Positions 51,047 through 60,100 of a stretch of DNA of 64,000 bases are shown in pieces. A program made the translations under genes and the position numbers. The DNA is from Oscillospiraceae bacterium (lineage in GTDB: Bacteria > Bacillota > Clostridia > Oscillospirales > Oscillospiraceae), in NCBI GenBank assembly GCA_020025575.1, contig JAHHRW010000001.1:62001-126000 (forward strand). The letters are read 5' to 3'. The notes below the pieces were generated by a model. It worked only from the letters and a program-made list of their open reading frames with translations. It was not told where the DNA came from and made no database searches. Position 1 is the first letter of the stretch. Each line of letters opens with the position of its first letter.

Positions 51047-51745
51047 ATGTACAACATACTAATTTGTGACGATGAGCAGGATATTATTAACGCATTAAAA
51101 ATATATCTAACAAATCCAGATTTCAAATTTTATGAGGCAAATACTGGAGTTCAGGCACTGGAAATTATGGACAAAATCGATATTCACCTGGTTTTAATGG
51201 ATATTATGATGCCTGCAATGGATGGAATTTCAGCCATGGTGAGAATACGGGAAAAAAGCAATGTTCCTGTGATTCTGCTAACTGCAAAGAGTGAAGATAC
51301 AGACAAAATTCTAGGGCTGAATACCGGTGCGGATGACTATATTACAAAACCCTTTAACCCTGTGGAAGTAACCGCACGAGTTCGTTCACAGCTGCGCAGA
51401 TATTTACAGTTGGGCGGCAGGACGATTCCCCAGGAAACCTTTATCATTGGAGGAATTGAATTAGACGATCTGCAGAAACAGGTAACGGTAGATGGCGATC
51501 CTGTATCCCTAACCCCCACAGAATATGAAATCCTAAAATTGCTAATGAGCCACCCGGGTAAGGTTTACGATCCGAAGACAATCTATCGGGAAGTTTGGCA
51601 GGAGAACCCTGTTGGCAGTGACAATACTGTCGCTGTCCATATCCGGCATCTGCGTGAGAAAATAGAAATCAACCCTGCAGACCCTCGATACCTGAAGGTC
51701 GTATGGGGGAGAGGATACAAAATAGAGAAAGGGGATCAGAGATGA
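51047..51745 (+). CDS. Response regulator (OmpR family, VanR-like)
   Basis: 232 residues. 'ICDDEQDI', the phospho-acceptor Asp in 'LVLMDIMMPAMDG', 'LLTAKSEDTDKILGLNTGADDY' (pieces) and 'ITKPF' mark the receiver; the winged helix ends 'PRYLKVVWGRGYKIE'. It resembles VanR-type regulators of wall-stress genes. GGAGGGACG precedes the ATG; a TATAAT is at 51018-51023. The stop overlaps the kinase start as ATGA. Confidence 0.92.
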   Translation: MYNILICDDEQDIINALKIYLTNPDFKFYEANTGVQALEIMDKIDIHLVLMDIMMPAMDGISAMVRIREKSNVPVILLTAKSEDTDKILGLNTGADDYITKPFNPVEVTARVRSQLRRYLQLGGRTIPQETFIIGGIELDDLQKQVTVDGDPVSLTPTEYEILKLLMSHPGKVYDPKTIYREVWQENPVGSDNTVAVHIRHLREKIEINPADPRYLKVVWGRGYKIEKGDQR

Positions 51746-53721
51746 AAAAGTTTTCGCACAGCACAGCGGATAAAGTGGTACAGCAACTGGAAAAAACAAC
51801 GAATCCACAAAAAACGCCGTTAAAAGCCAAAACATCGGCTAAAATAACGGCATTTGTTTTAACACTTGTGATGTTGGTGGTTTTGAGTGCGTCTGTTTTA
51901 GGTGCCTATCTTATGCTGGGAATGAACCTATACACTACACCAAAAGAACAACTTCAATCTGATATTTATACCAGCAATGCCAAAGCAATTTCGTCTTATA
52001 CGCTGGGATCCATCCTTGACGGTCAAGCCAGCGATGCGGTTTCATATTGCTCATATCGGAATGTTACCGGCGTTTTTATAGATGTTAAGGGAGAAGATGC
52101 GTTCCAATGGCACTACGGCATTACAAATAAAAGTGGCAGTGACTTTGTAAGCAATCTAATCCTTTATATAGATGAAAATAACAATATTTATACGTACGAT
52201 GAAGATGGAACGTATACACCTGTTGTTATCACCGTATATCTCCCGTATAATCTGACAGAATCTGATACACTATACATGGAGAATATGATCCTCAATGTTG
52301 CATATGCCCTGCGTTATTGGGTGTATGTTATTGGATTAATTGCATTTACAATTGGAATATATTGCTTTGCCTTTTTGATGAGCAGTGCCGGCCACCGACA
52401 GGGGACTGCGGAGATACAGCCAGGGTGGGGGACATGGGTCCCTGCTGATCTGCTGGCGGTAGGATATTTTCTTTCCTGTTTTCTATGTGCCCAATTTGCT
52501 GTTGAAACAGGGTATCAGGCAAGTGCGTTTGTAAATCTGCTTGCGCTCTTTTTGGCAGGTTTCGCAATCATTGTAATGACCATTGGTTTATGCATGAGCA
52601 TTGCCGTGCGTTTGAAATTGGGATCTTGGTGGAAAAACACCATCCTCTACTATGTACTGCGAATAGCATGGAGAATTCTCCGAAAGCTTGGGAAAATGCT
52701 ATCCCGGTTTGCGCATATAATGGTTAAGATACCATTGGTGTGGAAAACTGCGGCGGCATTTGTTGGACTCTCTGTCGTTGAATTTTTTGTAATTATGATT
52801 ACCTGGTGGGAAATGGACATTTACACGATTTTTTGGATATTCGGTAAAATCGTGTTGTTCCCAATTGTCATGTATATTGCCCTTATGCTAAAAAAACTTC
52901 AAAAAGCAGGGAAAGCAATTGCTTCTGGAGATCTTAGTTATCAGGTAGATACAAAGTATATGCTCCCGGATTTCAAAGCCCACGGAGAAAACTTGAATCA
53001 GATTGGCGAAGGCATGACCCTCGCGGTGGAGAATCGGCTGAAGAGTGAGCGAATGAAGACAGAACTCATTACCAATGTATCCCACGATATCAAAACGCCA
53101 TTGACCTCGATCATCAACTATTCTGATTTGATTGAGAAAGAGCCCAGTGACAATCCGCAGATTACAGAATACGCAAGCGTACTGCATCGTCAGTCTGAAC
53201 GCCTGAAACGTCTGATTGAAGATTTGGTAGAAGCGTCCAAAGCCTCTACCGGTAACTTGGAAGTATTACTGGCTCCCTGCGAAGTAGGAGTCATGATGAC
53301 CCAGGCAATTGGAGAATACGAGCAGAGATTGGAAAAAAGCCAGTTAAAGCTTGTGACCAGTCAACCAGAAGATCCGGTGAGAATCATGGCAGACGGACGC
53401 AGACTTTGGAGAGTGTTTGACAACCTGATGAATAACATCTGTAAGTATGGTCAGCCCGGAACCCGCGTTTATTTCTCACTGGAAACTGCTGCGAATGAGG
53501 TAGTTATTGCATTCAAAAACACTTCACGTGAACCATTAAATCTATCGCCTGATGAACTGCTGGAGCGGTTTGTGCGGGGCGACTCTGCCAGAAACTCTGA
53601 TGGAAACGGTTTAGGCCTATCCATTGCAAAAAGTCTGACGGAACTTCAAAATGGTTCCATGGAATTGACGGTAGATGGAGACCTTTTTAAAGTGATTCTT
53701 CGTTTTCCTCGAATCCAGTAG
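51742..53721 (+). CDS. Sensor histidine kinase with multi-pass membrane sensor
   Basis: 659 residues. A membrane helix near 30-55, an outside region to about 178, then about five further membrane helices (about 182-375, with a paired segment near 328-370), and kinase domains: the His in 'NVSHDIKTPLTSI', 'NLMNNICKYG' and 'GNGLGLSIAKSL'. Because several membrane segments precede the kinase, the signal may be within the membrane. ATG 51742 is chosen over 51703, as GGGGATCAGAG precedes it and the overlap with the regulator is then the usual 4 bases. Ends at a strong terminator. Confidence 0.92.
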   Translation: MKKFSHSTADKVVQQLEKTTNPQKTPLKAKTSAKITAFVLTLVMLVVLSASVLGAYLMLGMNLYTTPKEQLQSDIYTSNAKAISSYTLGSILDGQASDAVSYCSYRNVTGVFIDVKGEDAFQWHYGITNKSGSDFVSNLILYIDENNNIYTYDEDGTYTPVVITVYLPYNLTESDTLYMENMILNVAYALRYWVYVIGLIAFTIGIYCFAFLMSSAGHRQGTAEIQPGWGTWVPADLLAVGYFLSCFLCAQFAVETGYQASAFVNLLALFLAGFAIIVMTIGLCMSIAVRLKLGSWWKNTILYYVLRIAWRILRKLGKMLSRFAHIMVKIPLVWKTAAAFVGLSVVEFFVIMITWWEMDIYTIFWIFGKIVLFPIVMYIALMLKKLQKAGKAIASGDLSYQVDTKYMLPDFKAHGENLNQIGEGMTLAVENRLKSERMKTELITNVSHDIKTPLTSIINYSDLIEKEPSDNPQITEYASVLHRQSERLKRLIEDLVEASKASTGNLEVLLAPCEVGVMMTQAIGEYEQRLEKSQLKLVTSQPEDPVRIMADGRRLWRVFDNLMNNICKYGQPGTRVYFSLETAANEVVIAFKNTSREPLNLSPDELLERFVRGDSARNSDGNGLGLSIAKSLTELQNGSMELTVDGDLFKVILRFPRIQ

Positions 53722-53733
53722 CCGCCAATATTC

Positions 53734-53770
53734 GTTAAGGCCACCGGCTTAGCCGGTGGCCTTAACTTTT
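53734..53770 (+). terminator. Terminator of the 51047-53721 two-component system
   Basis: A 15-bp perfect stem with a 3-base loop (GTTAAGGCCACCGGC type), followed by TTTT. Confidence 0.95.
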
Positions 53771-53789
53771 AGATTATCTAACCAACAGA

Positions 53790-55160
53790 TTAGGTGTGAT
53801 TTACAATGTTTCTTGCAACATAAATACCGCTGGCAGATGCATGGGACAGAGAGTGCGTAATGCCGCTGCCATCGCCGATGATGTAAAGACCCTTGTGCTT
53901 GGTTTCCAGGTTTGCATCCACTGCAACTTCCATATTGTAGAATTTGACTTCCACACCGTACAGCAGTGTGTCATCGTTCGCGGTACCAGGCGCAATCTTA
54001 TCCAATGCGTAAATCATCTCAATGATACCATCCAGAAGACGTTTGGGCAGAACCAGACTCAGATCTCCGGGGGTTGCATTCAGCGTGGGGGTTGTAAAGG
54101 ATTCTTCAATACGACTTGGGGTGCTCCTGTGACCGTTAATCAAGTCACCAAAGCGCTGAACAATGACACCGCCGCCCAGCATATTGCTCAGCCGGGCAAT
54201 GCTTTCACCATATCCGTTGGAATCCTTGAACGGTTCAGAGAAGTGCTTTGCTACCAGCAGCGCAAAATTGGTATTCTGTGTCTGCTTGCTGGGATCTTCA
54301 TAGCTGTGACCGTTAACCGTTACAATGCCGTTGGTATTTTCGTTCACAACTGCACCCTTGGGGTTCATGCAAAAGGTACGAACCAAGTCACCATACTTTT
54401 GCGTGCGGTAGACAATTTTACTTTCGTACAACTCGTCTGTCAAATGGGAGAAAATTTCTGCAGGCAGTTCCACACGAACACCCAAATCCACTCGGTTGGA
54501 ATTTGTTTGGATGTCCAAATCCTTACATACCCGCTCCATCCATTTGCTGCCACTGCGACCAACAGAAATGATGCATTCTTTACATGTATAGGACTGATCC
54601 TTGCAGTTGATGGAATATCCGTCATCCATTACTTCAACGGAATCAACGGGCATATCAAAGAAAAATTGAACTTTCTCCTTCAATTCCTTATATAGATTTT
54701 CCAGCACCACATAGTTGATATCCGTGCCCAAGTGACGTACAGAGGCATCCAGAAGATGCAGGTCATTCTGTATACATACCTTTTTGAACTTAGTGCCAGC
54801 AGTTGAATAAAGCTTGGTACCCTGACCACCGTAGTTCATGTTGATATCATCAACATAATGCATCAGTTCCAGTGCCTTCTTTTTGCCGATGTACTCGTAA
54901 AGAGTGCCACCGAAATCGTTGGTAATATTATACTTACCGTCAGAAAAAGCACCTGCGCCGCCAAAACCGCTCATGATAGAGCAGCTTTTGCATCCAATGC
55001 AGGCTTTAATTTTTTCACCGTCGATTGGGCAATGACGTTTGGAAAGCTCATGACCAGTTTCAAATACTGCAACCTTCAGAGCTGGATTCAAGCGAGAAAG
55101 CTCATACGCTGAAAATATACCTCCAGGGCCTGCACCAATGATGATTACATCAAAATTCAT
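53790..55160 (-). CDS. FAD-dependent oxidoreductase with cysteine cluster
   Basis: 456 residues. 'DVIIIGAGPGG' is the FAD-binding motif, and the end 'GLYIIGDGSGITHSLSHASASG' is the second FAD contact. 'CIGCKSCSIMSGFGGAGAFSDGK' (in parts) carries a C-x2-C-x2-C cluster like the COG2509 (uncharacterised FAD-dependent dehydrogenase) family, so bound iron or a redox-active Cys is possible. 'RHCPIDG' upstream adds another Cys. Single gene on the minus strand; no substrate is indicated by the neighbours. Confidence 0.85.
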   Translation of the reverse strand: MNFDVIIIGAGPGGIFSAYELSRLNPALKVAVFETGHELSKRHCPIDGEKIKACIGCKSCSIMSGFGGAGAFSDGKYNITNDFGGTLYEYIGKKKALELMHYVDDINMNYGGQGTKLYSTAGTKFKKVCIQNDLHLLDASVRHLGTDINYVVLENLYKELKEKVQFFFDMPVDSVEVMDDGYSINCKDQSYTCKECIISVGRSGSKWMERVCKDLDIQTNSNRVDLGVRVELPAEIFSHLTDELYESKIVYRTQKYGDLVRTFCMNPKGAVVNENTNGIVTVNGHSYEDPSKQTQNTNFALLVAKHFSEPFKDSNGYGESIARLSNMLGGGVIVQRFGDLINGHRSTPSRIEESFTTPTLNATPGDLSLVLPKRLLDGIIEMIYALDKIAPGTANDDTLLYGVEVKFYNMEVAVDANLETKHKGLYIIGDGSGITHSLSHASASGIYVARNIVNHT

Positions 55161-55318
55161 TTAATATCCTCCGTAAAATGGACTATACCTGGCAGTTGAA
55201 GTAGGCGTAACCCATTTCTTTCAACTTCCGGCTGGTAGTATAGCATGTTTTCATTTGCATTGCAAATGTTTTGGCGTATTTATAGAAATATCCCACCGAA
55301 ATCGGTGGGATATAAAAA

Positions 55319-55918
55319 TCATTCGTCATTATAAAATATGGCGTGCTTGGCAAGTGCGATCAGTGATATCAGTACACACCCTACCGCGATGGAGTATTGC
55401 TCTCTGTATGTGAGAATCACCGCAGAAAGTGTTCCAAATAAACCAAATGCCACCATGCTACGCAGTCGATTGGGATTGATTCGGATAATCGTTGATAACA
55501 GGATATAAATGAGTGCAAGCAAAATACCGATTCGATTGACCGTGTAAAGTGCCAGCATTTCTCCAAAAGCAGTTGAAATGCATTTTCCACCATGGAAATG
55601 ATGAAACGGGGATACCGCATGTCCCAAAACCGGTGCCGCCAGCACAATCGCAAACAAAGAATTGCCGGAGTCAAGTTGCTGCAATGCCAGAATAATTGGA
55701 ATATATCCCTTAAGAATATCTAAACTCAGGCAAATCATTCCCCAAAAGGCACCACAGTTTATAAAGACATTTGCAGCCCCTGGATTGTGGTCATTACTAA
55801 TTGCACATATATCTATATTCAGGACATACATGGGAATAATTTGGCAAAACAGGATACTCCCTGAAAAAAATCCGGTTATGATATATAGCAGCCACACACA
55901 CAATTCGCCGGTCGTCAC
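55319..55918 (-). CDS. PlsY-like glycerol-3-phosphate acyltransferase family protein
   Basis: 199 residues, about five membrane helices. 'SGSILFCQIIP', 'NPGAANVFINCGAFWG', 'DILKGYIP' and 'LGHAVSPFHHFHGGK' match the conserved PlsY blocks (S-x3 motif, GxxN-type 'NPGAANV', and 'GH..P....GGK'). PlsY transfers an acyl group from acyl-phosphate to glycerol-3-phosphate, the first step of phospholipid synthesis. It overlaps the glycosyltransferase gene by 4 bases, so it may act in a glycolipid pathway. It differs from canonical PlsY ('GSGNIGATN'), so function is probable but not certain. Confidence 0.8.
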   Translation of the reverse strand: MTTGELCVWLLYIITGFFSGSILFCQIIPMYVLNIDICAISNDHNPGAANVFINCGAFWGMICLSLDILKGYIPIILALQQLDSGNSLFAIVLAAPVLGHAVSPFHHFHGGKCISTAFGEMLALYTVNRIGILLALIYILLSTIIRINPNRLRSMVAFGLFGTLSAVILTYREQYSIAVGCVLISLIALAKHAIFYNDE

Positions 55919-57024
55919 GAACGGTTCATCTCCTTTATGATGGAAATTGCTGCTTTTTGTGGGATCAGTTTACGCTGCATGGCTCGTATCCTGTCTGATT
56001 CTGTCCGATCATAAGCAAGCAGGTTTGCAAATGTGACAGCCTCGGTATTGTCATGGGCATACAACGACAGGCCGTTTTCAGAAAAAAAGCGAGCATTGTA
56101 TGTTTCGCAGCCGGGAATTGCATGAACATGCACCATTGGGATGTTTGCAACAGCTGCCTCCGTACTGGATAGACCGCCGGGTTTGGATAGCAATACATCA
56201 GATGCGGCCATATAGATCGGTACCTGTTTTGTAAAAGCGACGGTTTGCAACTGATGATTGTTACAATACTTTTCATCCATTTTCTTTTTCAAAATATCAT
56301 TTTTTCCAACAAGAATATAGACCATACCGTCTGACCGCATGGAGCGCAATAGCTCGTCGCAAAGTCCCAACATGTTTTCACAGCCAATTCCGCCCGTCAT
56401 GATCAGAAAAACCTTCTTATCCTGAGGGATACCCAGCTTGGTTCTGGCGCTGACTTGGTCTATGTGGTCGGAAAACGCCTTGTTGACAGGTATTCCTGTG
56501 TTAAATACCTTATCAGGCGCAATTCCTTTGTGAATCAGCTCCTTCCTTGTGTCATCATTCGGGACAAAATATCCATCCAAATGGGTTTCATCTATGAACG
56601 GGATACAGATATAATCTGTCAACACACCATAACAGGGAATCTTAAAATTTGCATCCTGCCGAATGGCGGTCATGGCCTCCATTCCGTATAAATGTGTGCA
56701 GACAACAGCATCGAAACCATTTTCCAGAATGTATGATTTCAAAGTATCTGCATACTGCGCATTGGCCCAATACACTGGAGAAGGCAGCTTTTTCGAAGAA
56801 TAAAAATCACCAAGCTTGTAAATTGCACCAAATACAGAGGGAGTCTTTTTGATGATATTATTATATAAAGAGGAAACTGCGTGTTCCATCCGTTCGCTTT
56901 GAAAAGAAACAGGATCCGCAATCTCACAGGGGATGCCTTCATCCAACAGAGCCGTTTCCAGCGCATGGGCAGCACTGTTGTGCCCTTCTCCTGTACTGCA
57001 GGTTAAGATTAAAACCTTATTAAT
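55915..57024 (-). CDS. Diacylglycerol glycosyltransferase (MGDG-synthase/UgtP family), probable ATT start
   Basis: 369 residues. N-terminal 'LTCSTGEGHNSAAHAL' is the MGDG-synthase motif, followed by the acceptor-side domain and a C-terminal GT28 domain with 'LIMTGGIGCENM' and 'KPGGLSSTEAA' for the UDP-sugar. The enzyme adds sugar to diacylglycerol to make glycolipid. The in-frame region that carries the motif has no ATG, GTG or TTG upstream; ATT at 57024 follows AAGGAGGAG by seven bases and is the likely start. A start at TTG 56946 would delete the motif. The stop overlaps the PlsY-like start (ATGA). Confidence 0.85.
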   Translation of the reverse strand: MNKVLILTCSTGEGHNSAAHALETALLDEGIPCEIADPVSFQSERMEHAVSSLYNNIIKKTPSVFGAIYKLGDFYSSKKLPSPVYWANAQYADTLKSYILENGFDAVVCTHLYGMEAMTAIRQDANFKIPCYGVLTDYICIPFIDETHLDGYFVPNDDTRKELIHKGIAPDKVFNTGIPVNKAFSDHIDQVSARTKLGIPQDKKVFLIMTGGIGCENMLGLCDELLRSMRSDGMVYILVGKNDILKKKMDEKYCNNHQLQTVAFTKQVPIYMAASDVLLSKPGGLSSTEAAVANIPMVHVHAIPGCETYNARFFSENGLSLYAHDNTEAVTFANLLAYDRTESDRIRAMQRKLIPQKAAISIIKEMNRS

Positions 57025-57155
57025 GACTCATCTCCTCCTTTAGAAAACAATGTGCGGCAAAGACGGTTTGTATTATATAACAACTCACCGCATTTTAATC
57101 ATAGTCCACATATCCCCCCGGTGTCAAGTTTTAGAAATCAGTATTCTAATCCTCT

Positions 57156-60100
57156 TCATTGGTTGGCGTTAACAAGCTCTGCTTGATCCATCTGGCGCAA
57201 CGAGGCATTGGCGGCAGATAGCAAAAGTTTGATGCGATTAAGCTGATTTACTTCGCTGGCACTTGAATCATAGTCAACCGCTGCAATATTTGCCTCTGGA
57301 TGGGCATTGCGCAGCGCTTTAATGACGCCTTTTCCTACCACATGATTCGGCAGACATCCAAATGGCTGGATGCATACGATATTCGTAATCCCAGATGTAA
57401 TCAACTCCAGCATTTCACCAGTCAAGAACCAACCTTCGCCATATTGGTTGCCAATGGATAAAAATGGCTTTGTAAGTTCTGCGATTTGATCTATGGGCAG
57501 GGGAGCGTCAAATCGTTCACTCATTTCAAGTGCATCCAGAGCTGGCTTTCTGATTTGACGAATCAGGTTGATTCCTGTATCTGAAAGCAGTGCAGTGGAC
57601 TTCTTTTTTCCTAGAAATTCCGTTTTGTATTTTCCATTATACAGACAGTAATTTAAGAAATCCATTAAATCTGGGACGATTACCTCCGCCCCCTCTTTCT
57701 CCAGCAGATCAACCAAATGGTTGTTTGCAAGAGGCATGTACTTGACCAAAATCTCACCGACAATGGCCACACGCGGTTTTTTGATGGTTTCATCCAGTGG
57801 CAAGCGGTCAAAATCCGCCACAATTTCCCGGCATATATGCCTATACTTTTGGATACTGTGCTTATGTATTAAGGCATCTACACATCGATTTTTCCATTTT
57901 GTATGCAGATCATTGGCGGAGCCCGGAACCTTTTCATAAGGCCGCACCCGGTACAGGCAGCGCATGAGCAAATCGCCATATACGATTGCCTGAATTGCAT
58001 CGCTCAGCAGTCCGGCTGAATAATGCATACCGCCATTCCTCTCCATACCGTTGGCATTTAGCGATATTACGGGGATATGGGATAATCCGGACTTATCCAA
58101 AGCTCTGCGAATAAAGGAAACGTAGTTGCTGGCTCGGCAGCACCCTCCGGTTTGCGTCATAATGATTGCAAGTTTATCTGTATTGTACTTTCCAGACAGC
58201 ACCGCCTGCATGATCTGTCCAACAACAGTAATGGAAGGAAAACATGCGTCATTATTTACATATTTTAGCCCTGTATCGATGGCTGCGCGGTTGTCATTAT
58301 CCAATACTACCACATGATACCCGTGTTTTCGCAGAACTGGCTCTAGGATCTCAAAATGAATGGGACTCATTTGGGGGGCCAGGATCGTGTACCCATCCAG
58401 TCGCATTTGCTTGGTAAATTCAGCCCTCACATACTGCTGGGGCACCTGTTTTGCTTTCATATGCCTTTCACGGCGCATCTGCATGGCAGCAAGCAAGCTG
58501 CGAATCCGAATACGAACCGCCCCAAGGTTATTCACTTCATCGATTTTCAGCAATGTGTATAACTTATTGCTCTTTTCCAGAATTTCGCAGACCTGATCCG
58601 ATGTTACAGCATCCAGCCCGCATCCAAAGGAATTCAGCTGAATCAGCTCCAGATCATTCCGTTTCGCAACAAATTCAGCTGCACTATACAATCTGGAATG
58701 ATATACCCATTGGTCTACCACACGCAAGGGACGTTCCGGACAGGATTCCAGAGGCAGACTGTCCTCTGTAAATACCGTTAATCCATAAGATGCAATCAAT
58801 TCCGGAATGCCATGATTGATTTCCGGATCAATGTGATAGGGCCTTCCTGCCAATACAATTCCACAATTTCCGTTGCGCTCCATTTCCTGCAGTTGCCTGA
58901 CTCCCTCTTGGCGAATGTCATCCTTTGCACGAAGCTGTTCCACCCATGCCAAGTGAACAGCTGCTCGTACATCTGTTTCGGGAATTGACCATTCTTCTGC
59001 TGCGGTCTTTACCAATCGATCAGCCGCTGTTTTTTCGCTGGTAAATGCAATAAAAGGACGAATGTAATGGACATTTCCCTGGGTCACCGCTTCCAGATTG
59101 TTCTTGATGTTCTCTGCATAAGACACTACCATTGGGCAATTATAGTGGTTTTGTGCATTTTTTGTTTCCTGATGCTCATAAAATACACATGGATGGAAGA
59201 TGGTTTTAACGCCCTGATTGATTAGCCATTGAACATGCCCGTGGGTGAGCTTTGCCGGGTAGCATTCTGATTCAGAAGGAATGGATTCCATACCAAGCTC
59301 ATAAATCTCTCGAGTAGATTTTGGAGACAAAACAACACGAAAACCAAGTTCCTTGAAAAAAGTTGCCCAAAAAGGGTAATTCTCATACATATTCAACACC
59401 CTGGGAATTCCAATGATACCTCTGGGTGCTTCGCTTTCTGGCAAAGGAGAATCATACTCAAATATCCTTTTCATCTTAAAGGCCATCATATTTGCCCCTT
59501 TAACGGTGGACTTATCCGCTGCGGCGCCTTTTTCACAACGATTCCCGCTGATATGTTTGCGCCCGCCGGAGAACTTATTGATGGTCAACATGCAGTTATT
59601 TGTACAACCCCCGCAGTGAACACTTTGAGAGGTATAAGTGAGATTCAGCATCTCGTCCAGAGAAAGCATGGTGCTTTTTTGCTTGTCATCATGTTCTCTT
59701 GCAACCAATGCTGCACCGAAAGCGCCCATAAGACCGGAAATGCTGGGGCAAGTAACCTGGACATCTGCAATTTTCTCAAAAGCACGCAGGACTGCCTGAT
59801 TATGAAAAGTTCCACCCTGTACAACGATATGGCTGCCCAATTCCTCAGCCGATGTCAGCTTGATAACCTTATATAGTGCATTTTTAATTACAGAGTAGGC
59901 AAGGCCTGCAGAAATATCGGCAACTGATGCGCCTTCTTTTTGAGCCTGTTTCACATTGGAGTTCATGAAAACAGTACAGCGAGTGCCCAAATCCACAGGG
60001 GCTGTGGCAAAGAGGGCCTCTTTTGCAAAGCTTTCAACCGTTAAACCTAATGAAACAGCAAAGTTTTCGATAAAAGAACCACATCCGGAAGAACAGGCCT

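Noticed and set aside
53796..54695. Plus-strand open frame of 299 codons
   Set aside because: It is antisense to the FAD oxidoreductase, whose strand shows FAD-binding motifs; the frame is a codon-usage shadow with no ribosome binding site.
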